Shown: one piece after another, positions 13,095 through 24,896 of the stretch
Numbering within the stretch: the stretch's first letter is position 1
Layout: every line of letters begins with the position of its first letter
From: Elysia crispata
Taxonomy: Eukaryota; Mollusca; Gastropoda; Plakobranchidae
Reading direction: 5' to 3'
Length of the DNA: 64,000 bases
NCBI GenBank assembly: GCA_033675545.1
Contig: JAWDGP010004033.1
Span: 186,001-250,000, forward strand
Notes under the pieces: model-generated
The model's input: only the letters and a program-made list of their open reading frames with translations
Databases searched by the model: none
Told to the model about the DNA's origin: nothing
Made by a program: the position numbers and the translations under genes

Positions 13095-16075
13095 ATGAAC
13101 AACTTCGACGAAAGTTATGAAGATGTCACTTTGACAGTTGGAGGGAGGAGAAAACGTGCGGATAAGACGCAACACGCCAAAGAAGTGGCGAAGCGAGCTC
13201 GGCATTCTGGTGGTGGTAAAGTGCCGGCTATAAAGTGCACTCACACTTCGGAAAAGGGATGCTGCATGGCCGAGCTACTGACCGGAGGGGACCTTGCAAT
13301 GAACATGGAGAAGTTCTATGCTTCTGCAAACAAGGTGAGGCCAATAAAGACTAGAATAGATCTAGAGTACACACAATACAACCAATGTTTTGATCAGAAG
13401 GATTTCCGTAACAGGCGACCATAAGCCTATGAAATTCTAGATCTAGATCTAGATCTACATCTAGAGATTTGGGGTTCGGTTTGGGTGAAGGCTAGGATTA
13501 GGCTTGGAGTTAGGGCTAGGGGTATGGGTGGTTTTGGGTTATGTGTAAATCTAGATTTAGATTTCTAGTTTAATCTGTAATTGTGATTGTTGGGGTGGTA
13601 GCTCGTTATGGAAGTCCTTCCATTTGATCAGATTGTCGGATGCTGAGTTGTGGAGTTGACCTAGACGAGATAATAATGTCTAGGGTCTTGCATGAAGCCT
13701 TACTAGTCTGTTCTATACTTACATAGCTCTAAGTTTAGAGCTAATTCTCGGCTTGTGCAGGTTCTTGTCAATTTCATTTATTTACTGTTTTATGGCATAG
13801 TACACGATTGTCGTGTTCTGAACATAAAATTCTTGCTTCAGTTCAGAACTGAATAATTAAAGCACTCGAACCGCACTCCTATGGACTGGAAAAGTACTGT
13901 TGTAGATTGATATTTAAAACACAGTGCCATCTCTTACCTGACATAATACCCTTTTGTGTTCGCGTTTTGATTCCATGATGTTGAACTGAGTCGTGGTAGA
14001 GTTATTTTACTGTATGATCTCATTCTGTTCACAGATACATTTGAATTCTTGCTCAGTATCCTAATGTGCCACTCATATACATTTTACAGGTTGAACAGGA
14101 TGCTTACCTGTTGCGATTGATCCGTGTTGAACAACCTAAGAGGCTACGGACAAAAGACGAGGACCGCAAGAGGAGTCGGAACAATATGAGCTCTTTCTTT
14201 CTTTTGACAAACCAAGGGAAAGGACATCTGAGAGTGTGCAAGGCCACCTTCTGCAGTGTTCTTGGTAAGCTAGCGGGTGGTTGGAGGGCGCCACTGGAAG
14301 GTCCTACTTCTTTACTTTCCTTCTGTTATTTCTGTCTGTCTGTCTTACTTTTTCCAGCACTGAATGACCATTATTGTGTCGATGTGCTTCTCTTTACTCA
14401 AACTCTTACTCAAACTTGGTAAGTTAGCTGATTGAATTTCTTATGAATGCAATGAATGTCAATGTTTACAGGGATGGCAAGTAATTGAGGTTGGTACCGG
14501 TATTTAAACTTTTATTTCATATCACTTTTTTGTGTGAGCCTGGTTTGTGCTTCCTTGTGATACATGGCAATGTGCCATCGATGTGCTGGTTTGATACACA
14601 CAACACCATGTAGTGAAAGCAAATTGGAGCTGATGCCAGCTTTGAATATCTTGTTGTGACAGGATAATCCATATTGTTTTTGGCATTTGTATCTAAGAAA
14701 GTCCCTGAATGGTTATTCCCCAGGCATATCTTTGGACCTTGTGACCCGTGTCGCAAAACACTTTGGGGAGCACAAAGAAGCCCGTCCTGAAGCCAGAGGT
14801 GGACGTCGTTGCACTGAACTGCACGAGAGGAAGCGGAATGCTGTGGTAGATCACATTCAGTCGTTCAAGTGCAAGGCTAGTCATTATTCAAGAAAAGACT
14901 TCCCAGGACGAAAATATCTTCCGTATGAGCTCTCCGTGGCCAAAATGTACAGGATGTTCAGGGAACACAACCACCTCCAGGTATCGTACTCCCTGTACCA
15001 TAGTGTCTTCAGTCATAAATTCAACTTGGGGTTTGGCAGTCCGGCAACTGACGTTTGTGCAACGTGCACATAGTTCAGGCACCAGGTCCGGAATGATACC
15101 CTGACCGAGGACGAGAAAAAAGTCATCGCAGCAGAGTTCATTCTGCACCGTCGGAGACAACGCCAGTTCTACGACATTATGAACAGGGTCGAAGACACTA
15201 CGACAGTGTGCTTCGACATGATGGAGAACCTTGTTCTTCCTCGTACACCCATAGGCCAGGCCTATTACAGCAGGCAGCTCTACCTGCATGTATTTGGAGT
15301 TGTGGTGCACCGGGCAGACGGTTCGCAGAGGAAAGAGGACATCCATCTCTTCACCTGGCTTGAGTCTGAGAACGGTAAGGACTCGAACATGATTGCCTCT
15401 GCGTTATGGCACTTCTTGAGGACGGTACTGAAAGATGAACTTTCAACGAGGCGTGAACTGAGGCTGTTCTCAGACTCGTGCTATGGCCAAAATAAGAACA
15501 TGAATGTGCTGGCAACGCTGATGGCCTTTCGCAAACAGGATTGCCCTCAGCTCAAAATTTCTTACATCTTCCCCATCAGAGGTCACAGTTTCCTGCCTGC
15601 TGATCGTGTCTTTGGTCGGGTGGAGCAGGAGATCCGTAGGAATCCAACGATCCTCCTGCCATATGACTACCTGGCTATTCTGTCCAACCATGGACACGTA
15701 CATCAGTACGGCAACGACTGGGACAGCCTAGACTTCAAGGCAGCGGCTTCCAAGTGCTTGAAGAAGGCCAGGCCTTTCAAAATTAGTGAAGTTCGTGTGA
15801 TGGAGATAACGGACTCAGCTGTTGGGGTGAAAGACACCTACTCTGGGGAGTTCACTAAGCACACAATTTTGAAGAAGGGGTGCAGGTGGGACACCTTCGC
15901 CCCGGAGCCCCTTCCTCATGTGTCTCATGTCAAACCAGCTAAGCGAGAAGACACGTTGAAGCTGCTGATGGAACTGAAACCTCCACAGCCTGTCGTTGAC
16001 TGGTACAACGAGGCCCTTGGTGGTGATGGCCCTGTTGTCAACGTTCGCAACAGCAGTGATGAGGATAGTAATTAA
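13095..16075 (+). pseudogene. DUF7869-like transposon-derived gene, one nonsense codon
   Basis: There are three exons with canonical GT-AG borders: 13095-13334, 14090-14264 and 14724-16075. The joins are phase 0 and phase 1, and the joined frame is 589 codons. It starts MNNFDESYEDVTLTVGG. Exon 2 ends in HLRVCKATFCSVLG and exon 3 continues ISLDLVTRVAKHF, a join that fits the family. Exon 3 carries SFKCKASHYSRKDFPGRKYL, FNLGFGSPATDVCATC, then CFDMMENLVLPRTP, LRLFSDSCYGQNKN and GHSFLPADRVFGRVEQEI. The two Asp and the Glu fit an RNase H-like DDE core (inference). One in-frame TAG at 15071-15073 sits just after the CATC zinc-ligand pair; everything after it remains open to the natural stop. A possible poly(A) signal, AATAAA, lies at 16536. 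The family assignment is from memory of motifs. The cause could be recent inactivation, an allele or a sequencing error. Confidence 0.75.
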
Positions 16076-16248
16076 TTTAATGGACTTGCCTGATTGTTTC
16101 CTGCTTGCTCTTAAAAACTTTCTTGTATTTACATTCATTTTTCTCTTCTTTATTTCTTGTACCGTATTCACTTATGTTTTTATCATGCAGAATATCTGCG
16201 GTTCAGTTTCAAAATTGGATTACTTTGTCATTTTGTTTTTATTATAGT

Positions 16249-16637
16249 TCCAGGATTTTGATTATGCCTAAATCAGTGCCACACTCTTTCTTTCCTGTAT
16301 TCTATACACTATGGATACATTTTGTATACTTTATCATAGTTTGTGTAGAAAAATGTATTTTACATCGTGAGAGAAAAGAAATGTGTAAAATTCGAGTGCC
16401 TGTCCGAAAGACTTGGAAGGAGAGAGACAGGAGGAGAGGAAGGAAGAATGTGGGGGGATGGAGAGAGAGAGAGAGGGGGTGGGGGTGGGGAAGATTTTGG
16501 ACATGCTATTCCACTATGGCTATTTGATCTTTACCAATAAATTTATTATTATTATTACAATCTAGGATTTTGATTATGGCTAAATAGGTGCCACACTTAT
16601 TTTTTTTCTGTATTCTATACGCTATGGCTACTCTTGT
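16249..16637. repeat. Short direct duplication downstream of the DUF7869-like gene
   Basis: About 76 bases at 16249-16325 recur with roughly 85% identity at 16561-16637. Both contain AGGATTTTGATTATG, AAATCAGTGCCACACT or AAATAGGTGCCACACT, and a TGTATTCTATAC word. The spacing is about 312 bases. A purine-rich GA/GGGT stretch (16424-16495) lies between them. Confidence 0.7.
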
Positions 16638-17337
16638 GGCTGTTTTTTCAGTCCGTTTGGTTTGATTTTTAAGTGAAATTTTGGTGAATTTTTGAGATTT
16701 CATTTTTTTTGTTGGATATAATACCCTTTGTCAAAAAACATTCTAAATCACCGTTAAGTTAAAAAAATTAATTTCATAACTTAAACTTGTATCTAATATG
16801 TGTATAGAGTCATTACAATAGCTTGTTCAACTTTAGACATCTGTTACTCAATTTTATATTGCTTTTTTGTTTTTAGATGGATATAATGGGTTTTGTGAAA
16901 ATGGCGTCAGGTGGATATGAAGCATTTTGTAAAAAAGTGCAGAATTAAAAATGGTGCTGAAGTCACAAAATCAAACATTGATTTCTTTCCATTTGCATGA
17001 TAAATTGTTTTTATGTTGTCTATCACTATGGCTATTTAGATTTTATGGGTATGCATCAGTTTCACTGTGACTGGTTTTTATCAAATATCACAAAATGACC
17101 CAATGCGGATATAGAGCATTTTGTCATGGAGCCCTTTGTCACTTCATGTGAATCAGATTCAGCAAAATTGGACACAGTCCCAGACAGCAAAATTTTCACC
17201 CTTTCTTCCTGGAGCAATTTTGAATATTGCAGAGGTACTCTGGCCTTTCTTTTCCTGCCGGTAAATGTTTGTTTTATTTTTGGTCTACCTTTAGTCTTTA
17301 CCCTGACCAATTTGGCCGCAGCAAAACTGATCCCTGG

Positions 17338-17640
17338 GGTCTCAAGTACAAGAGCATCGTCACCAGTTGCATTCGTCTCATCGTCACCAGTTGTATTCGT
17401 CTCATGCGTGCCCTCAGCCTGTTAAATACTTGAATCCTGAGAATTAAAAAAAAGTTTCAACAGCCGATCCCGAAGCTTCTACCAAAGTCTCAAGTACAAG
17501 AGCATCATCACCAGTTGCATTCGTCTCATCGTCACCAGTTGTATTCGTCTCATGTGTGCCTTCACCCAATTTAATACTTGAATCCTGAGAATTAAAGAAA
17601 GTTTCAACAGCCAGTCCTGAAACTCCTACAATCGTACTAT
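17338..17640. repeat. Tandem duplication of about 146 bp in the ZSWIM-like C-terminal region
   Basis: The block containing CTCAAGTACAAGAGCATC, a doubled CCAGTTG(C/T)ATTCGTCTCAT word and GAATCCTGAGAATTAAA occurs twice, starting near 17340 and 17488. On the minus strand it encodes an acidic linker (SQDSSIKLGEGTHETNTTGD, then DETNATGDDALVLET) duplicated in the same frame region. Copies differ by a few substitutions and a small indel that shifts the frame in one of them. Confidence 0.8.
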
Positions 17641-19202
17641 CAGCAGGATCACAACTGCTTTCTAAAGTCACAACTTCTCCATTGCCTTTTCAGTGGTTTA
17701 AAAGATTCTGCAGCTGCTCCATCTGTGATTGGAAAGCAGCAGTTCCCAAAAGAGACAGGTAACCACTAATTTCCCTCATTAATCGCTCAGCATGCAAATA
17801 TTTTTCTTCTAAGGTGAGTGTCTTGGAAGAGGAGTTGACTTGGTTTGCCTCAATACATCAATCAGTTGACGAGGGAAATGTCAAGGTCTGATTTATGCTA
17901 AATCTATGGTCACACTGTATATTTTGGCAGAGTGGAGTCTTAATATGTTTTCTGAGAGCAAAAATGTGCCTACACTGTAATTTCAAGTTTACAAAAAAAC
18001 TTGCAATTGCAAGATTTACTTGTTGTATGGTAAACAATTTCTGCTGATGATTTTATTTCATAAATGTCATTTGCTGACTCTGTGAAATATATGAAAATTT
18101 CTTAGCGATTTCATACTGCTCTAAAATCAGCCTTGCTGCAAAAGATGTAACATTGAGGTATACTTCACCAATAACTGGATCTGAATCTTTGGAATTATAT
18201 CTTCTTTTTATGCTTTCTACTGTTGTGCTAACTGTGGTTGCCAGAAGATGAGAGTCATATTTCTGTAAAAGCAGTAGGGCTTCACTGAGGCTTATCTTGG
18301 AATGCAGAAGAGTTTTGATTTTGCCATGGTAAGATTCAAGATGATTCGTCGTGGTTACATGTAGCCAAGGGATACCCAAGTTAGGGAAATTTGCCCACAT
18401 CTGTGGACAATTCCACAAATTGCTCTGTAAATACTCTACAATTGGAGGTGGGGCAAGAGATGAACGTTCATCTTTGAAATTATTGTGGCTGTCCTCTGTA
18501 AGAGCATTGGCTTGTTGCTCAAATATATCTTGCAAAGCTTTTACAATGTGAGCTGCCAGTCCTTTCCCTTAAAAAGCTCTTTTGGTGGCTTGCTTCATGT
18601 GGAAGAGACATAATGAGATTTCTACCTGTGGCATGGCACTTTTAATAGCCACCACCTCAGATAAGTCTTTGTCCACAAATATAGTGCTTGTTTGACTGCT
18701 GTCGTAACGGTCCACTAAGAAGTCCAAACAAGTCCCCAAGATAGTTTGTCCTCATGGCGTGTAAAGGCATGCAGGACTGGATGACCTGCCCCATTTTGGT
18801 CAATGCATATAACAGTTAAGAGCGGTAAAAGATTGTGATTTGTCTTATATGTGGCATCTATTATAAGTACCTCTGGATAGCGAGATATCAAGTTTGTCAT
18901 TGAAGAGGACATGTAGACAAGATACTGGAATACACCGGTGCTTTCATCCAACCCATAGGCAACATCACCACCACTTTCTTTCAATGAATTGATAAACTGC
19001 TCCACTTTTGTAATATCATCCTGTTCGCTTTGGCTATGCTTTAGCCTCAAACTTTTTAACATCACTTTGGAGTAACGTTTTCCCCTGGGTTTGTTCAACA
19101 TGGAGACGGACATCAAGACTGGAGACAGAACTACAGTTGAGAAGAGACTGCACGCCTTCTGTCAAAACTGGCCTTCTATTTTCAGGATATCCCCGAATGT
19201 CT

Positions 19203-20176
19203 GAAAAACAAAGATTGGATCATTAAACATCACCATATGTAAACTTGACAAACTCTGAGTGCCCAATTGCCCATTTTCACCTTATTTTTATTGATAACTG
19301 TCAAAGCAAACATTTACACTATCATTGCTTTGTGGTTGTTAACTGTAGAAATTAAAAACAGTCTGTGTGAATTCAATTATTTAGTGCTTTAAATAGGTCG
19401 ATCGCTTAAAAAGAAACGATTAGAATGAAATAAATTTAAGTAGCTTAGATTAAATGAAATGTGTCGATCAGCAACATCATTGTATCCAAAAACTTCTTCC
19501 ACAACAGTTTCATTGAAATGTCAAAATCATTTTCAAATTACCTCCCTAAGTGCCATACTAAGAAAGATTTTTTTTTTAAAACTACATTTATCAACAGCAA
19601 TATTAACATAATCATTAAAAGGGCTAAACATGTGATATGAGATCCACACTGAATGATCAGCTTTATAAATTTATACTAAACATCTGTAAAGCAAAATGTG
19701 TGTGCTGTCATCCTCTTTCACTTAATGATGAAGTCTAAACTTCAATTTATAATTATAGTAGAACTCAGTCATAACGACAACTCTTGACCTTTTCATAAAG
19801 TATTGTTATAGCAAGGGTTGCCTTTATTCCCGCAAAAGGGAATAAATGAATGGGTGATAAGTGGTTTGCCAAAAACTTTGCTGCGAGAGAAATGCATAGA
19901 TCTTGCAGGACCATGGTAGTCACCATTCAAGTTGTTGTTAAATTGTTAAATACGGGTTCCACTGTATGTCTTGCATACTCTCCAAATATCTCAAATAAAA
20001 TAGAATCTACATTTAAAGTGTAAAAAATGTTTGAAAGTTATGAAGATCAAAAAATTATTGTTACTAGTTGAAACTTGAATGACAAAACCGGACCAAACAC
20101 TCCAGTCCATTATTATTAACAACTGTTAGTTTTTATATAAAAAAGTTCTTTTATTAAAAGTATCAATATCTCTTAC
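19203..20176 (-). other. Intron 3 of the ZSWIM-like pseudogene
   Basis: AT-rich, non-coding, bounded by GTAAGA on the 5' side and TTTTTCAG on the 3' side (minus strand). I see no nested gene in it. Confidence 0.55.
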
Positions 20177-21696
20177 CGACTCTGAAACATCATGATTGTG
20201 TTCAAGAATAATTTTTGTGAGGCGGTAGACAAAGTGGCCCCCTGTCAGACACTTTTCAGACACAACTTTCACCAACACAGGGCATCCACACTTGATTGTG
20301 CTGAAGAAAAAAAGAAAAAGAAAAAAAAAAACAGGAGTTTAACAATTGTTTCCAACATATAAGATAAAATGAATTGTTTTATAAACACATACCCTCATTT
20401 ATTTAGCAGCGAGTAGCTTGTTTGAACTTGAGAAATAAAAGTGAGTAAAAACATGGGCACTTTAGTTTCATCATGTCTGCTTGGCTTTTAATGTGCGGTA
20501 TAAGTATGACTAATGAAGGGAAAAAGTCAGAAAAAAAGATGCTTTGAACACAAAGGGTGCTGGTGTAAAAGCAATTTTCTATTCACTATGTTGCATTGAT
20601 TATTATACATGCAATTTCCTGAACTGTGATATGTTGTATTAATAAAAGAAATTAGGGTATACTTCATTGTCTAAAGATAGTAAATGTAGTATACTGTTAA
20701 TATTTTTGTGTTATTCCCACTTGCAAGTTCTTTTATCTTTTTTTTTTCCTACTGTGTAATTTATAATGGAAAAGATCAATACTTTTCAATAATTCTGCTG
20801 ATTGAAAGAATCTGAGTATGACTTGTACACGTATACTTAATAGAAGTTGCAAGAAATTTAAGGACGTCTAAAATTCAACTTATATTAGCTCTAATTCCTT
20901 TGCTGACACGTTTTTGTGGTCTCCCACCTCGCTTACAGACAAAAGTAGCATACTCATATGTTCCTTTTTCAAATTTCAGCTGTGAAATAAAGAGAAAAAA
21001 AAATGAGACGTTTCAGCCATGCATAAATGATCATAATACATTAACCAAGCCAGTCTTATCATCAATACTAAATTAGACACATCTTATCTTGCACTTGGAA
21101 ATTGTAAATTCCATAGTGATGACCTTAATGATTCATGTTCATTACAATTGTCAGTTCATTTTGAATCACTTTTAGTTCCAGACCATTCATGTTCATTATA
21201 GTTTTGCTTTCGCTCACATCATGAATAGATTGCACGTTGCTGTTTAGCCACTTATTGATCAAGTTAATCAATTTTAGAACTGTATCTCTTGTGGATCTAC
21301 ACATAAAATTATCATATAACTCACTGTAACGACATTTATAGGTCTACATTATGTAGATCTATATTTTTTATTTGAGTGCTATTTATAAACCAACCACACA
21401 TTGTCTTAGGAACAAACCTCTCTAAAAGTGATTTCAATCGCTATTTATAAAAGAGCAAATCTGTCAGTATTATCAGTATCAAATGACACAAATTCTTTAA
21501 CATAAACAAAGCGTGAGTGGTGATATTCATGACTAAAATCGCAATGATAGCAATCACATCTAAAACTAGATTTAGATCTATAGATACGCATGATGTTGAA
21601 GTCAACACTTCAACGCAGCTGAATCTATTCTATACTCAGGATCTTTCCTGGTGCATCCTCATCATTATTCATATCTAGATAATCAAGTATGTCTGA

Positions 21697-21751
21697 CTAG
21701 ACCTCGAATCTTATCTACACAGTCTAGATCTAGATTAGATTCGAGGTCTAG
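21697..21751. repeat. Perfect 15-bp inverted repeat with TCTAGATCTAGA loop
   Basis: The arms CTAGACCTCGAATCT (21697-21711) and AGATTCGAGGTCTAG (21737-21751) are exact reverse complements. The 25-base loop itself contains the palindrome TCTAGATCTAGA. The surroundings (21549-21835) are dense in AGATCT/TCTAGA words. It lies about 120 bp inside the first intron of the ZSWIM-like relic (minus strand). Confidence 0.9.
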
Positions 21752-22512
21752 AGTGCTTAGATTCTAAGGCCCTAATGTTTAGAAATCGATGATGGAGTAG
21801 ATGAACACCTAGATCTAGATAGCTATCCAGATCTGTCGTTTATAAACAATCTTCTTACGTAAAATTACCTTTTGCAGTTATCCTTTACAAACAGCGTATT
21901 TTTTCTGCGTCCATAGTCCTGCAAAAAACTTTCAAAAGGTTCAAAGGAAGGAAAAACTTGTCCGACGAATGGAGCAGGTTCGAGCATGACATCGTTGCAA
22001 GCAGCCATCACGAGTCCGCGAGGATAATCGGAGGATTTGAAAGACTGAACAAAGCTTAAGCCTAGAAACTAACTTTCCAAACTAGAGAGTTGACATAGTT
22101 GCTATTTTTAGAAACGAATATGCTTCAATAACCTTTAGGGTTATTCACGTGTATGCTTGGATAACCACGTCCTTTTCTTTAAATCCATTCTTTATGTGAG
22201 TTGTCGGAAATTTTACATTCAACAGTTAATTGCATGTAAACGAAAGGTAACAAAAATTTGACAACCAATGACAATGGATTTTACAAATCTTTCCGGCTAC
22301 CAACGAGGCTTATATGATTTAATTTAACAATGTAAAGCTGGGCTTATGAAAATATCGGTAGTTACTACTTCGTTTGCGTCAGTCTTCTTTTACATCTTAA
22401 TGGAATAAAAACATCAGCGATCTATCAAGAATTCTTTTTAAAATTCGTATTTAAAAATGAAACAATACATTTTGATGTGTACCTTTGAAACATTGTGAGA
22501 TTCCAAACTTCA

Positions 22513-23165
22513 CCCAAGACGCACTACTGGTATCAATGGTAAGGCATACTTTAGGTATTGCTCAGGGGACTTCAACCTAGACACACTACTGGTATCAATG
22601 GTAAAACATACTTTAGATATTGCTCGGGGGACTTCAACCTAGACACACTACTGGTATCAATGGTAAGGCATACTTTAAGTGTTGCTCAGGGGAATTCAAC
22701 CTAGACACACTACTGGTATCAATGCTAAAGCATACTTTAGGTATTGCTCAGGGGACTTCAACCTAGACACACTACTGGTATCAATGGTAAGGCATACTTT
22801 AAGTGTTGCTCAGGGGACTTCAAGCTAGACACACCACTGGTATCAATAGTTAGGCATACTTTAAGTGTTGCTCAGGGGACTTCAACCTAGACACACCACT
22901 GGTATCAATAGTTAGGCATACTTTAAGTGTTGCTCAGGGGACTTCAACCTAGACACACTACTAGTATCAATGCTAAAGCATACTTTAGGTATTGCTCAGG
23001 GGACTTCAACCTAGACACACTACTGGTATCAATGGTAAGGCATACTTTAGGTATTGCTCAGGGGACTTCAACCTAGACACACTACTGGAATCAATGGTAA
23101 GGCATACTTTAGGTGTTGCTCAGGGGACTTACCTAGACACACTACTGGTATCATTAATGAAATGG
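22513..23165. repeat. 62-bp tandem repeat, about 10.5 copies
   Basis: The unit contains ACACACTACTGGTATCAATG, GTAAGGCATACTTTAGGTAT and TGCTCAGGGGACTTCAACCTAG. Start points of ACTACTGG at 22523, 22585, 22647 and on to 23141 show a 62-bp period, with one 2-bp deletion in the last full copy. Two subtypes alternate: one has GGTAAGGCATACTTTAGGTA, the other GTTAGGCATACTTTAAGTG. 62 is not a multiple of three, so the unit cannot give a uniform peptide repeat. Confidence 0.95.
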
Positions 23166-23219
23166 GTAAAGAAATCGAAGATGCCTCAAGAATTAGTGGT
23201 AAATAAAGACGAGTAATGT

Positions 23220-23743
23220 GCTTAAAACGATAAATATGCTTTTTGTTGCTGGTATTGTTGGGTGTGTTTGTTTGTTTTTTTGTTTTTGTTTTTGTCTTTT
23301 TTCCTTTTTTCCTTTTGATGCTGGAAATTCCTGGGGGGGTTTTTTCTGTCACTGTGTTGATGTTTTTTCACAGAACAGGACTATTTTTCTCTTAAGGATT
23401 TGAATTCATATAGCACTAAATATAGCTATAAGAACCTTTCTTTGGAAGTTGTGACATTGCTTTTCAACGTTTTCAGTTTCTTAGTGTATGAACTATTGTT
23501 TCATAAAGTAGCTAACACTTGATGATATGCGATTGTTATTATTTTGTGTTGAATTTCTTTATCACTTAAATGGCTATTTGAAAGTACAATAATATTGGTG
23601 GGGATTTTTTTATATATTATTCTAAATTGTATTAGTGATGTCTCTGTTACAATATATGAGAATTTCATTTTTTTTTAATCTATCAAGAGGACCGAAGCAG
23701 TTTTTTTTTTCTGTAAATAGTTACTAGACACATCGACATACAC

Positions 23744-23824
<81 letters not shown>

Positions 23825-23899
23825 TGGTCAGTGATTGTCACGTATTTAGTTGTTTTTGTTTTTTTTTTGTTTGTTTGTTTTTTTGTTTTGTTTTATTTT

Positions 23900-23961
<62 letters not shown>

Positions 23962-24896
23962 GATGACACAACTTAGATCTAAAGAAGACTAAGGAAAATT
24001 TTAGAAGGAAATCAGGCAATCTCATGAAATGAAGCTAAAAAAAAAATAATAGCCTAGCTTAATCATGAAATGGTATTCACCAAGAAAAATATTTACTTGT
24101 AATTTTAAAATTTAGGTGGAAAGATGTCAAAGCTTTAAAAATACCGACATCAAAGCAATTAAAAAGTGTATTTTTATTTTTTGGTTTAACTATTTTACTT
24201 TTTTTACTTTGATTTTTTTCCCTCTTTTTTAATAATCAACAACTCATTCATAAAGTAGCATGCAGTCACTCTTTAATTCTAAGTACATAGCAAAGCTTGA
24301 ATGATGGTTAGATTAAAAAAAAAAGTTATGACTAAAATATGCTTTACAACTGTTCTTCTATTATGTTCTAGAAATGGAAATGCTATTAAACTCTTGCAAC
24401 ACGCTTTTTATTTTTTTACATCCTCGCTGAAAAAAAAAGTGTATAACCCTTACATCTTACCCCTAAATAATTCAGTGTTCTTTTTGAAAAACCAATTATA
24501 TAGATAATGTTCTTTGGTTATATGCTGCTTACATATTTTATTTTTTTCAAAATGTTCACTCTCCCTTCTCGGTATGTCTAACCTCTATTTTCGTGATGCC
24601 TGAATCTTGTTTATTCCGAGAACCATTTAATGACGAATTGTCTAATTTTATCTGGCAAACACAGTTAGATAATAAAACTTGACGTTTTTGGTATATAATG
24701 TTCTAAATACATATAAAAAGTAAAAGCCATGTTTTCCGTTTCCCTTTTCTCTCTGATGCACATGATAATACTCATATTTACATGACCGCACATTAATAAA
24801 GACCAGATAATAATTTAAATCGACTATTACAGCAGCTGATTCCGAGCCCACAGTCGCAAAATGCGATTTGCATGTCCATTTCACCAACAATGCCGA
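23220..24896. other. AT-rich intergenic DNA with (GA)n and (TA)n tracts
   Basis: Contains a (GA)36 tract at 23749-23820 and a (TA)28 tract at 23903-23958, separated by T/G-rich sequence. The open frames here are low complexity. A minus-strand AATAAA at 24615-24610 lies about 280 bases beyond the stop of the basic-protein gene and could be its poly(A) signal. Confidence 0.6.

Larger units (their letters stand above)
17062..22008 (-). pseudogene. ZSWIM3-like / MULE-transposase-derived pseudogene
   Basis: This is a multi-exon minus-strand gene relic. The first exon (22008-21869) starts MAACNDVMLEPAPFVGQVFP and ends in GTAATT. A second (20979-20880) reads EKGTYEYATFVCKRGGRPQK. A third (20300-20177) reads IKCGCPVLVKVVSEKC and IILEHNHDVSES, ending GTAAGA. 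The large last exon begins at 19202 with IRGYPENRRPVLTEGVQ. It continues with YPEVLIIDATYKTNHNLLPL (first Asp of the MULE-type DDE domain), TSTIFVDKDLSEVVAIKSAM, LCLFHMKQATKRAF and NHLESYHGKIKTLLHSKI. A SWIM-like LKLQCRHIFALRKH has lost its first Cys pair. Last come an acidic Thr-rich linker and a basic tail, GRPKIKQTFTGRKRKARVPL. It is dead: frameshifts near 19120 and 18715, TAA near 18570, TAA at about 18058, and TGA codons near 17868 and 17698. Retained introns mean it is not a processed copy. Confidence 0.75.

Noticed and set aside
14888..15346. 152-codon minus-strand frame
   Set aside because: Antisense shadow of the DUF7869-like exon 3.
22513..23165. CRISPR-like array
   Set aside because: The units are contiguous with no unique spacers, in a eukaryotic genome; it is a plain tandem repeat.
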